Both the position numbers and the translations under genes were made by a program. The notes under the pieces are model-generated. The model ran no database searches, was not told the origin of the DNA, and worked only from the letters and a program-made list of their open reading frames with translations. From NCBI GenBank assembly GCA_018350325.1, contig JAEVLN010000007.1:3763804-3827803 (forward strand): 64,000 bases of DNA, written 5' to 3'. Below, piece by piece: positions 21,764 to 32,500 of the stretch. This stretch comes from Globodera rostochiensis (Eukaryota > Nematoda > Chromadorea > Rhabditida > Heteroderidae). Numbering within the stretch: the stretch's first letter is position 1; the number at the start of each line of letters is the position of its first letter.

Positions 21764-24700
21764 ATGTCCGGACCCATCCAACGGCGAATCAGCGCCGCAT
21801 TGAAGACAATCAGCAAGGCACGCAATGCCACCGAACTGGACGTTCAACCGGACTCCGCACATCCGGCCTGGGAAACTGCGATCCTGCTCGAATCCCAGGT
21901 GGATCGCATCGGCAAAGAAATCCGCATCATCGAGGTGCATTTGGATGAAATGCGCGAAGCGTTATCGGCATGGTCGGAACTCATCCGTTCCCTTTCGTCA
22001 AAAGAGCGCGAAGCAGAGGAAACCGACTACGTCGCCTTCGACAAGAAGGAAAGAATTGCCGAACGCTACGACGAAGCAACTACCAAGCTGCGCGATCTGC
22101 GGGATTTGGAAACCCGCCTCAGCGTCAACGCCAAGATGTGCCAAAGTAAAGTCGACAGAGAAATCAAAACAGAGCAGGCAACACACCCAATGCAAATGGC
22201 ATCAGCACCATCCTTCACCGCGCCATTCTACCAATTTCAGCCCATACAGCTGGAAAAGTTTGACGGCAACAAAAGGAAATGGCCGGAATTCTACGAGAGC
22301 TTCAGATCGGCGATCGGCAGCCACCAAGCAATCGGCAAAACGGAGAAATTCAATCTCCTGCGCAACATGCTCAGCGGAGAAGCTCGGGAGCTTGTTGCCG
22401 GCTTCCGCTTGGAAGACAAAAACTACGACGTGGCACTTCACCTACTGAAGGACACGTACGGCGCACCGGAGGAGCACATGCGAGCACTCCACTTCGAGTT
22501 GGCGAATTTGAAAGCCTGCAAAAACCTGCGCGACACGCAGGACTTCCTTCTGCAGCTCGAACGGCTCACGCGAGAGCTGAACAACGCCGGTGAGGACATC
22601 GAAGGTCCGCCGACATTTCTCATGCTGGAGAAGAAGCTTACCCCATCATTCCTGCGCACCATACTCAACAGAAAGGCCGAGGATCCAAGCAACTGGACAA
22701 CCACAAAGTTCCGTGACGTGCTGAACGACGCCGTCCGGAGAGAAACACAAATTCAAGAAGTGATGGGAGAGTACGGCCATCATCAAGAACAATTCGACCG
22801 AACAAGCAACCAAGCAACGCACACCCAACCGCAGAGAGCACACAACGAAGCAACAACGAGCAGAAGCAACAATCAAGTTCCGATACAACGAGAATACACA
22901 TTCGAAACATACAGAGGGAACACCCTAAACCCGGAACAACATGATCACAAATTCATTACGTCAACGGTTGAGGAGACACAACAATGGCACAGCGAAATGC
23001 CACCGCAACGCAGGCCCCAACCGCAAGGACAACAGATAAATCACGAACAGCAATTCCGCGCAACGAATCACAATGAGTTCTACACGCAAGAAACAGAGAG
23101 GGAACCTCCGTATCCCTGCATCTTCTGCGCCTGCGATCATTGGCACGAGGAATGCCAACTATTCAGTACCGTCCAACAACGGCTCGACATCATTCGGGAG
23201 AAACACTTGTGTTTCAAATGCCTAAAGCCAAATCATCAAGCGTACGAATGTCCACGTCCGAACAAGTGCTACAAATGCAAGCAACTGCACCCGACATCAC
23301 TCTGTTGGGAGGGCAACCAAGGCCCACCACAAAACACAGCGGCAATAAGGGGTCAACTAAACAACGGCAACGAAGCGGACTCCGTGCCACAACAAATGTG
23401 CAACGTCGTCAGAGGCGACGACTCCTGCGCACTACTCATGACAACAACATCAACAATCTTCAATCCAGCGCAACCGCACCGCAGCATGATGGCGACAGTG
23501 TTCATCGACCCAGGAAGCCACCGATCTTTCATCACCAAGCAAGCGGCAAAACGACTGAAATTGCCAGTAGTCCACACTGAAGAATGCCACTTAACCAGCT
23601 TTGGCTCTCGAAAGGCGAAGAAGTACATCAGCAATCTGGTCAAGCTCGGAATTTACGGCGAAGGCAGAGACCGACTTATCGTCAACCTCAACGCACTACC
23701 GTTTCTGGTCAACGACCTGCCCGTGATCCAATTAAACGAATTGGACAGTGCACAGCTTCAACGCACGAAGCTTTCGCCACCACATTTTGAAAGGCAGCCC
23801 GACATCATGTTGGGCATGGATGTCTGGCACGAACTCAACGTTCGTCCGATCAAACGCCTACCAAGCGGCTTTGTGTTGTGCCAATCAACAATCGGCAAAA
23901 TCCTCAGCGGATCGGGACGCATCGAACTGACCCACGCGGCTCACGTCACGTTCGTCGGCCCAGTACATGACCAACACACAGCCACACCAAATCAAACAAA
24001 CCGCTACGAGCCGACATCAAAACAGCGCAACAAAGCAAAGGGAAATCCTTCTTCTGGTCAGAAGAAGAAGAAAAAAACCCGGCATCCTGTACACACAAAC
24101 CCGAACCCGACAACCAGCGTTGAATCAAGCGCAACGGTTTCAAACGACGAGAAACGCCGACAAGAAAAAGACAAAGCACTTCTCAGACAGCACCAACGGA
24201 ACAAGCTGTTCTCAAACACAGCACGGCTGCGCATCACCGTTACTCACCCAGCAGCAACTCAGGCAAAGAAGCCACCATTCATCGACCTAACGTCAGACGG
24301 CAACAACAGCGACAGATCAACTTCATCCGACTTGGAAATCATCGAGACACCGAAAAGCAACCCAGTTACGGCGGATCAGAAGCCATCAACATCGAAATCA
24401 ACGAGACAACGCGCACGAGGGATCAACCAAACATTTGGCGCGCTCATGATCATCAGCTTCATCGGACTGATGGCCATTCATCCAATCGCAGTGGACACAA
24501 CAAATGGGCAGCCGCGCGCCGCCCCAACCAGAGCGCAACCCTGGAGTACGGCGACACCTGATACATGGCCCCAAACGCCGACAAAGCCATGGCCAAATTC
24601 AACAGCGCAATTACGTCCCGCGGCATGGCCGTGGCCAGCATTCACTTGGGAACGCGAAATCCTACCACCGCCAACCACAAAAAGGAAAAAGGTGCGGCAA

Positions 24701-25060
24701 ACAACGCAACGGAACGCCGCAACCCATCAGCACATCGGATCTACTCTGGACAACCAACCACCACTTCGCGACAAACAATGGAAACGCATCCAGAAACAAC
24801 GCGGATCGACAATCGGCACACTCCCAGCAAATCAATCACCTTCCTCAACAAGTTGGAATCCGACGAGTACAACAGCGACAAAACATCCGCAACGAACAAA
24901 AGTCAAAGGCGGCCATGCACCTCGAAGAAAGTGCAACGAGCAAACGACAAACGAGGCGAGCGAGCAGACCGATGGAGCAAGAAAGACGAAAGAACGAGGA
25001 CGAGCCAGATGCGCAAGACGGGCCCTCCCTTTCTTTTCGCGCGGGAGTGTCGGAATTTGA
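21764..25060 (+). CDS. Gag-protease polyprotein of BEL/Pao-type element (1098 aa)
   Basis: One uninterrupted frame. About residues 165-330 resemble the DUF1759 Gag region of Pao elements (KRKWPEFYESF, LLRNMLSGEA). Three zinc-knuckle-like clusters follow near residues 450-510, including a canonical CFKCLKPNHQAYEC. A DUF1758 retroviral-type aspartic protease region spans about 575-720, with FIDPGSHRSFI near residue 582 (the usual DS/TG is DPG here) and LGMDVW near 683. The rest is Lys/Thr/Pro-rich with one hydrophobic helix at about 888-912 (ALMIISFIGLMAI). In intact relatives reverse transcriptase and integrase follow the protease; here they are missing yet the frame stays open, ending 13 bases inside the 3' LTR. 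Start chosen at the first ATG of the frame. Confidence 0.88.
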   Translation: MSGPIQRRISAALKTISKARNATELDVQPDSAHPAWETAILLESQVDRIGKEIRIIEVHLDEMREALSAWSELIRSLSSKEREAEETDYVAFDKKERIAERYDEATTKLRDLRDLETRLSVNAKMCQSKVDREIKTEQATHPMQMASAPSFTAPFYQFQPIQLEKFDGNKRKWPEFYESFRSAIGSHQAIGKTEKFNLLRNMLSGEARELVAGFRLEDKNYDVALHLLKDTYGAPEEHMRALHFELANLKACKNLRDTQDFLLQLERLTRELNNAGEDIEGPPTFLMLEKKLTPSFLRTILNRKAEDPSNWTTTKFRDVLNDAVRRETQIQEVMGEYGHHQEQFDRTSNQATHTQPQRAHNEATTSRSNNQVPIQREYTFETYRGNTLNPEQHDHKFITSTVEETQQWHSEMPPQRRPQPQGQQINHEQQFRATNHNEFYTQETEREPPYPCIFCACDHWHEECQLFSTVQQRLDIIREKHLCFKCLKPNHQAYECPRPNKCYKCKQLHPTSLCWEGNQGPPQNTAAIRGQLNNGNEADSVPQQMCNVVRGDDSCALLMTTTSTIFNPAQPHRSMMATVFIDPGSHRSFITKQAAKRLKLPVVHTEECHLTSFGSRKAKKYISNLVKLGIYGEGRDRLIVNLNALPFLVNDLPVIQLNELDSAQLQRTKLSPPHFERQPDIMLGMDVWHELNVRPIKRLPSGFVLCQSTIGKILSGSGRIELTHAAHVTFVGPVHDQHTATPNQTNRYEPTSKQRNKAKGNPSSGQKKKKKTRHPVHTNPNPTTSVESSATVSNDEKRRQEKDKALLRQHQRNKLFSNTARLRITVTHPAATQAKKPPFIDLTSDGNNSDRSTSSDLEIIETPKSNPVTADQKPSTSKSTRQRARGINQTFGALMIISFIGLMAIHPIAVDTTNGQPRAAPTRAQPWSTATPDTWPQTPTKPWPNSTAQLRPAAWPWPAFTWEREILPPPTTKRKKVRQTTQRNAATHQHIGSTLDNQPPLRDKQWKRIQKQRGSTIGTLPANQSPSSTSWNPTSTTATKHPQRTKVKGGHAPRRKCNEQTTNEASEQTDGARKTKERGRARCARRALPFFSRGSVGI

Positions 25061-25970
25061 GGATTCCGGTCGATCAAAATTTGATCGACTGATGGGGAAG
25101 TGATAAGGGAAGGGCAAGTTCACTACCCCCCCCCCCTCACTCATGCACATGTTTACCCCCCTCCCCCCTCCAAATGTCACTCATCGTTTGCCACTACCCC
25201 CCCCCCTCCAATCACGCCACCAAAGAACACTCCAATGTCCCTCTTCTGTGGGCAGGGCTCTTATCAACCCCAACGTACTTTGATTCCGTTCATCAACAAA
25301 TGGCCCCCATAAATACACTCACCCAAGCAATCCACCAATCATTTCTCTTCCAATTGTACAACCATTGTCCCCACAATGTCGAGCAGTTCAACTGCACCTC
25401 CCACCCCAAACATTTGCTTGGCCCCGCCCCGTTGTTCTCCCAGCACTGCTTGAGGCCCGGCCCCTTCCAATTTCCTTCCATTGGGCAAACCCCTTCAATA
25501 CACACATTTGCCCAATTGCCCCTGCGGGGCATTCATAAACTTGCGGTCCTTCGAGGCCAAAAGTTTGATCACATTTCACTGTGACCAATTTCCCCCACTT
25601 CCCCCAATTCATTTCGTGCCAATCCAAACATGCCACAATTCAATACAGCACATTTGCCCCAACCTTGGTCCGGGCCCAATTGTCACTCACATTTCAATTG
25701 CCCCCGGCTTTTGCCTTCCACTCACTTACACACATCACTCAATTGTCCCTTTCCCGGGCTCCACCAATTGTCCCGGGATTCCAACTTCCGCCCCAGTGAA
25801 CAATTCATTTGGGGATCATTCATTGTAAATAGGTTTAATTACCCAAGTTTGAGAGCGAGAGAATAAAACACACATTGAATTCATTTTCTTCGTCTTATTG
25901 CTTTTGGCGACCGTGTTCGCCACCGTCCCCCCACGCTCCTCCACCAACCAGCCCGGCCCCAATTCCGACA
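25048..25970 (+). mobile_element. 3' LTR of BEL/Pao-type element (923 bp)
   Basis: Direct copy of the 5' LTR, with the same TGTCGG...CCGACA ends and the LTR hairpin at 25537-25566. It is followed by the ACAC target duplication. Confidence 0.9.
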
Positions 25971-26068
25971 ACACTCTCGAAATGGACTTGAAGACCAAAA
26001 GGGAGAAAAGGGTTTCGGGGGGGAATTGACTTCCTTTGAGATTTAACCAAGAAATTCGTTCAGGACTA

Positions 26069-26170
26069 AGGCTGTCGGTTTCAAACCGAACCGAACCGAG
26101 ACCGAAAACCGGTGTTTTTCGGTTCAGTTATCGATTCGGTTAACCGAAAATTTTTTGAAACCGACAGCCT
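26069..26170. mobile_element. TA-flanked MITE, 102 bp, copy 2
   Basis: Same element as at 12639-12740, in the corresponding position of the duplicated block, with perfect terminal inverted repeats starting AGGCTGTCGG. Confidence 0.75.
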
Positions 26171-26424
26171 TACTCAGGACCAATTAACCAACTTTCTTCG
26201 CTAAAACAAACAAAGAGGAAAAGGAAATGTGATTCGAATGGATTAATTGAATGGTCGAATGGTTACTGAATGGTAATTTGTGAGGAAAAGCCCTTACTAT
26301 TATAGGCTTTAAAGGGGCGGGGCGTAAGGGCACAAATTGCAAGGGATCAAAAATCACGGGAGAGAGAAATAACTGAAATTTAATCGAGTCGATTTTCCGC
26401 CTGAAATCGATTCGACCCTTCTTT

Positions 26425-26775
26425 TCCACTGTCGTCGGAACGGTCAAAGAAGCACAACTCAAAGTCCGCCAACACATCCGTCGTCATGAACATGGCACCG
26501 GGGACCTGTGCCGGTTTTGTAAAGTCACCAATTCACGTGTCACAGTATTACGCTCAAAAACGAAGGGAATTTTAGAAACTGAAATTTGGGTATTGGACTA
26601 AGAGGCCGGAATGTGTTTTTGCGTTAGATCTCCTAGTTTTTTGTAACAAATTCTCAAAAAATCAACGCCGAGATTTCGTTTTGATCCAGGCCCAATCCGG
26701 GAACACAAAACAGAGCCAAATTTTCAGCTATCATGTACATCCTCTTTCACTTTGTATTCAACAGCCTGGAATTGT
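26425..26775 (-). pseudogene. GGCT exon-2/intron-1 fragment, copy 2
   Basis: Near-identical to 12995-13340 and a diverged match to the intact GGCT at about 28000-28340. It lies just 3' of the real gene in the gene's own orientation and lacks exons 1, 3 and 4. Confidence 0.7.
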
Positions 26776-27133
26776 GAAATTTGGATACTCGATTAAGGCC
26801 AGAATGTGTTCGGCTTAGATTCTTTCTACATTTCTTTGAATTAAATTTTCAAAAAATCGACTATTTTTTGATCAGATGGGCGGAAAGCAGTGGTCGCTCT
26901 GTATTTGGGGTCTTCGAATCCTTATGCAGAGGAGTTAAAGTTGGCAGTTTAAAGCAAAAGCGCATGCTCAAAAAATATTTTTTATATTAACTTGAGACAA
27001 AACGATGACCGGGATCAATGGATAATTTAAACATTTACAATAAATGACATTTATTACTATATTTACAATATTTTGGGGAAAGAATAATCCTCTTTTTTAT
27101 CGTCCTATCATAAGTCTTAAAAATTTCAATGAT

Positions 27134-28531
27134 TTAATTTGAAGGGCACTCCACAACTTCGTTCTGCTGCTGCTGCTGCTGCTGTTCGCGATGTTCATTG
27201 CGTGCATTTTCCAGGTTGTTCAAATGCTCAATGGCATTCAGCTTTAACTCGACTTTGCCCCGGTAGTCGTTGGTGGAGAAGCTGTTCACAATCCATTCCA
27301 CATAGGCGGACGGCAAGCCGTGCTCCAACGCACCCGTAATGATGACCTTGGTAACTGAGTTCAATTTGCTGCCCAAAATTTTAAACACATCGCCAAACAC
27401 TCTTGCGCGGAAAAAGTGAATGGCTTAGCCCAAACCAGCATGAAACGTTTTTTTCAAAATATTATATGATTCTGCTGATTCGACCGTTTCCGCGTGATCT
27501 AAACTCGTCGATCACATGGTCTCTGATCATCCGAAAAACTGATCAGACATGTGGCCAATTGATTTACCTGTCTATAATGGGGCGATGGCCGATTCAGTTT
27601 CCTGTCCGGATTTGCGTACTGATAGGTACGGCAACGCATCGGTGATGGTGGAATTGAATGAATCGTCACATCGACTGAAAATCACATAAAACTATCCTAA
27701 ATACTCAGACTAAACCGAAAGTCCTTTTTCCTCACTTTTCACCTGAGACTAAATTCTGGAGCTCGAGACTTAAGTCCATAAAAATCTTGAAACCCCTTTT
27801 GGCCAAGATCAACCGGTCCCCGGGGGAGGATTGACTCTCGTCTGAATGTTGCACAAAAATCTACCATCCAAGCGCCGGTAGCCGCACTCTTGCTTGTCCA
27901 ACTCAGCCGCCAAAGAGTTCGGCACGCGCCAAACGCATCCCCACACGCGGGTGTCCGGCTTGCGCTCGATGGACGCCACGGCGCCGTGCCAACGCTCGGA
28001 ACGGTCAAAGAAGCACAACTCAAAGTCCGCCAACACAGCCGTCGTCATGAACACGGCACCGGTGACCTGTGCCGATTTTGTGACGTTAATTAGTTCATGT
28101 AACAGTATTAGGCCAGGCCCAAAACAAAGGTAATTTTTCGGAGCTGCAACTGAAATTTGGGTGCTTGGAATACGAGGGCTAATGTTTTCGGGTTAGAACT
28201 GCTTCAAGTTTTCGAAATTCTCTAAAATCACAACGAGACTTTGTCTTGATCGGGCACAAACCCCGGAGACAAAAAACAACGCCAAATTTTTTCGATTAAC
28301 ATGTAAATCCAATTCCAGTTTGTATTCAAAAGCGCTGCCGGCAAAAAATGTGAAAACGAATGAATTGGGTTAATGCGTGGAACCCACATGAACATGAATT
28401 CGTTCGGCCAACATATTGCTCCCGTAACTGAAATAGAGAAAGGATGTTGATGATCCATCGTCAGTTGTCGCCTTCGGCTCGGGTTGAACTTCTTGAACAG
28501 CCTCGACACTCTCGGAATTTTCTGCAACCAT
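27134..28531 (-). CDS. GGCT: Gamma-glutamylcyclotransferase (4 exons, 221 aa)
   Basis: Exons 28531-28388, 28066-27865, 27674-27568 and 27346-27134 join in phase to 666 nt. GGCT converts gamma-glutamyl amino acids to 5-oxoproline and a free amino acid in the cytosolic glutathione cycle. Seen: the substrate-binding FLYFSYGSNMLAERIH at residues 31-46; the RWHGAVASI and VWGCVWRV strands; LDKQE with the likely catalytic Glu108; CRTYQY and RPSPHYRQ; then GALEHGLPSAYVEWI and STNDYRGKVE, in the same order as human GGCT. Oddities are an acidic extension of about 30 residues at the N-terminus and a CTG-encoded poly-Gln tract near the C-terminus. An AG acceptor lies 9 bases before the ATG. Partial copies of this gene occur at 12995-13340, 13706-13752 and 26425-26775. 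Confidence 0.92.
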
Positions 28532-29598
28532 TTTGTGCGCTTAATGCAAAGTTCTTTTAAGTAAACGAATTTGATCAGTCCAGTCCGTGCCTCTTGATCA
28601 CTCAAGATAGATTTTTATCACTGAGGTTTTCAAAGTTGGTTAAAATATTTTTATAGGGGTATTCGAGAGTGGTAGAGTCCGAATCTGGCCTCTATTTTGA
28701 CCAATTTCGAATCCCGGACACTTGTCTATTCGATGTAATTTTGTGCTTTTTGAACAATTTCGAGGCCAGAATTGATTTTTGGAAAATTTTGAATTTTCCA
28801 AATGTTTCGAAATTGGAAAAAATGGAGCTCAGTTTCGGACTCTACACCCTCGAATACCCTAAAAAATCTCAAACGACTTTGAAAACAAATTTTATTTTGA
28901 AAAATGGGAGGCACCATCTTTATAGTATATTACCACCAAATGCACCAAGTCCTCCTACCTTTGAGTTCTGGTCTCCCCACTTTCCAGACGCACCGAACAA
29001 ACACACCCAAAGCCGCCTTAAGTATTTAAGCAAAATGATAAATGGGAATGACAAAACAATTAAAACAGTCAACGAATAAAAACGTCTCATTCAATTAAAT
29101 AAATGAATTTTTTCGATTAACTTTTCAAGAGGAATTTATCGTTATAAATAATTCAGCGAAGGTGTTTCTTTCTCCATTGTAAGTAAACGCATAATTTTAA
29201 GTGATTTAAATTTTTATTCATTGAAATTCTGAACAAAGTTAAACAATGGAGAAAGATTTGATAAACAAAATTAAGAAAATACAATAAATAAGCAAATTAA
29301 ATATCGCGGAGATTTGTTCGATTTGGAAAGTGCAAATTGTATGAAGATGGAAAAACAAAAAACAGCAACAACAACAAAAGTGAAGCGTGGGACAGAAGCA
29401 AGAAATGGTTACCAACGAATTGTCCTGGAAGACCGAAAACCAACCTTTTCCGATTCCAATCAACAGCAAATTTAATTCAATTTTTTGAATTTTGCGCGTC
29501 GGATTGGAAATTTATGAAAAAATGTCTTCGGACTTAAATCGAAATTTGCAAAAATCAAAACATCGACAAAATTGAAATTGTAAATTAAGCTGAAATGC

Positions 29599-32500
29599 TC
29601 ATGAATCATTGGGGGTCAATTTGTGTTGTTCTGTCACCGACAAGCGGGGATCAAAGCCATTTTGGAGCGGTTGATCAGCTGAACAGTGATAAATATACAT
29701 ACTATATATTTTTTTTATTATTTTAAACCAGCCTTGGCACGCAAAATGTTGTTGTTTTTTAAATGCCGACATCTGCTGCTGATGTTGTTGCTGCTGTTCC
29801 TGATCCATGCCACAATCGCCGGTACCGCCAGCGCCAAAAAAGTTGACGGCTTGGTTCAGCTGATCACTGGGACACTCCGGTTGGGTGCCAGGCGGTCCCG
29901 CTGTCGGCTGTCCAGTGTAGCGAAAGTGCGGCATTTTCAAGTCCAACACATTCCGTTGCCACGCGCTGCTTTCGTTGTCCTCAATGCACATCTCCAGCTC
30001 CATGTCGTATGATTGTCTGTTTAAAAAAAATGCCAATTTTGGGTTCACTGTAAAAAAAATGGTGGTCCCTCAGAAGTGTACGCACTTGTCGTTGGCCACC
30101 ATCTCCAGACGGCCCCGAACGTCCTGGCCGGCCAACACCAGCATGGGCTGCTTGACCAGACAGCGCACTTGGTACCAATGTGTCAACGGTTCGGTAGGCG
30201 CTGTTGACAGCCAAACGGTGCGCCTGTGACAAAGCAATTGGGTGCAAAAATGGAGACATAATGAGATCAAGCAGCATACTTTGAGCCTACAAATGCCACA
30301 TCGAACCATGAGGCAACACCGTGCACATGGCACGTCCGTTGAGCATTCATCTGGAATAGGAAAAAGGTCTCTATATTGCCAAAATTCTTCGTTTTGAAAT
30401 ACTTTGCGGGAACGGGATGCCCGCGGGGGAAAAGCCTGACTCATTTTGTATACCAATATAACAAATGGACGACTTGACAAAATATGACACTGACAAAAGG
30501 GCGATTCGAGGAGACAATTGGTCGACTCCCCAAGGACTGAATTTACCGTGAATGGAACTTGAATTCGATGCAACCGCTCCACCGGGTCGCGCTCAAAATC
30601 CACGGTCCATTTGACGCTTTGCGACACCAAAATGCCGGCACCCCACGAGTCCTAAGAGTAAAAGTGCCGATAACATGTTCATTAACAATTTTTTTGCTAA
30701 TGGCAAAAAAAGAATTCAACGATTAGAAACAACAAAAACAATGTGTTAAAACGCACCACCACCGGCTGTCGGAACAGTTCGTCCAGTGCCGGCTGCTGCA
30801 TAACGCCCAGCGTCACACCGTGGAACGTCTGCTGGGCCCAGAAGGCGGCACGCTGTTGCTGCTCCTGGTGCAGCGCGTCGTCGCTGAACAACGCCAGATG
30901 CAAGTCCGCACGGCTGGGAAACATACGGCCTGTGACAACGAGAAAATTATTATTTAATAATAAACAAATTTTGTATGGGATGGCCAAACTCTTTCAATCA
31001 GTTCTGTTCACAACGTTCGTTAATCACAAAATGGTTCGGTGTCGCAAAATTAGGCCAATTCGTCAAGGCAATTAAAATTAGAAATTTTCAAAAGAATCCC
31101 GAGTTCCGGTGTCGGGAGCCCGAATTTTGTAATGTTTTTTAAAGCCCGTCAATCGCCAGAACACAAACACAAGCGCACACTGACCGCCGTTGCGTAGAAA
31201 TTTGCGCGCGTACATGTAACTCTCCAGCATCCGCTCGTTGACCAACATGTAGCCCATCGGCTCGGACACAATGACGTCAACCTTAATAGACAAACAAAAC
31301 AAATTTGATCAATCAATGCTTCGATCAATGATCTGCATGGATTGGTGAACGTGGACTGACTGGGACATATAATTTTTGGTGAATGCTATTCAACCCCAAG
31401 AATGGCACAACACCAGGCTTTCAAACCGGAACCAGGACCTTCCCCTACCCCCCCCCCCAAAAAAGACCCGATTATGAAAAAAAGTGTGTTCAAATTTTAG
31501 ATCCAAAATCGAAATCGAAATTTCAGTACCAGTCCTGGCCCATCACAAATTCTGCTCGCACCCGACTCGAAAATTATCCGAACCTAAGTTTTCGATTCGG
31601 AGAACCCAAAAACTTCTCAGCTACCGCTCCAACCCGAGCGCCCGAATACCTATCGGTTGGTCACACCCCGGGGGGCCTAACAGAGTTCTTCCATCACCCA
31701 CCTGCTCGGGCAGTTCGACCTCCTCAATTTTGGCACTCAACACTGAAATCACTGCGTCGTAACCGTTTGCGTGAACTAATTCCTGGAAAAATTTTCTTAA
31801 AAAAATCCACGAAATTTTCCGGGATTTTACTTTACAGTGCACAGCCATTGAAGAGGCCTCGACCTTAAAATGAACAATTTAAAAACAATTGACAAAATTT
31901 TGAAAAAAAAACGAACAGCGTAAATGCGCTTCGCGCCAACCTGGGCGGCAAAGAAAGACAACTTAATTTTAAAAAAATTTAAAAAAAATTTTTTTAACTT
32001 CCATACAATGCCAGTGCCGGCTCCAACATCCAACACAACCTGTGGAAATTGAAAAATGTCATTGTTGACAAAGAGAAAAATGTTTAAAAAAGTGCCAAAT
32101 CTCAAAAATTTTAATACTGCTCGACCAATCATTTGGTTTAAAAATAAAATTTCCAAATCATAATAAGACTTTCATGAATAAAGAAAATACTAAAAAAACA
32201 AAAACATTTTGAGAAATTTTTGTCAAAATTGTGCCATGCCCAACCTTTCCCCTGAACTCGTGCCAATTTTCGAAAATTGCCCGTTGATAGGTGGCGGTGC
32301 GCGTAAAGTCTTGCAGCATGTTCTGTTGTTGGAACAGCGAGCCGTAAAATTGGAAATATTGGACGGCGGAGCCTGCAAAAAAAGGGGTTTTTTCTAAAAA
32401 TTCTTTTATATTTTCATTTAAAATTACAAAAAAAAGGGGTTTTTTCTAAAAATTCTTTTATATTTTCATTTAAAATTACAAAGGGGTTTTTTTCCTGAAA

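Larger units (their letters stand above)
20287..25970 (+). mobile_element. Non-autonomous BEL/Pao-type LTR retrotransposon
   Basis: A 5.7-kb element: 5' LTR, leader with a hairpin array, one 1098-codon frame, 3' LTR. It is flanked by ACAC on both sides (20283-20286 and 25971-25974), and the uninterrupted site GAGAACACTCTC is seen in the duplicate locus at about 12537. Only Gag and protease-like regions are encoded; reverse transcriptase, RNase H and integrase motifs are absent from the 3.8-kb interior. It would need proteins from a related element to move. The sequence directly after the 5' LTR, TGGCGACCCTG, is the probable primer-binding region. Confidence 0.88.
15341..29580. repeat. Segmental duplication, copy 2 (expanded, holds intact GGCT)
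   Basis: Collinear with 10262-14600 but expanded by the RING/RRM remnant, the Ig-like exons, a 117-bp tandem repeat, the LTR retroelement at 20287-25970 and the intact GGCT gene. The empty site of the retroelement is visible in copy 1 at about 12538-12545. Confidence 0.8.

Noticed and set aside
20287..25970. Complete endogenous retrovirus or intact autonomous retrotransposon
   Set aside because: No reverse transcriptase, RNase H or integrase motifs are present; the single hydrophobic helix is not enough to claim an envelope gene.
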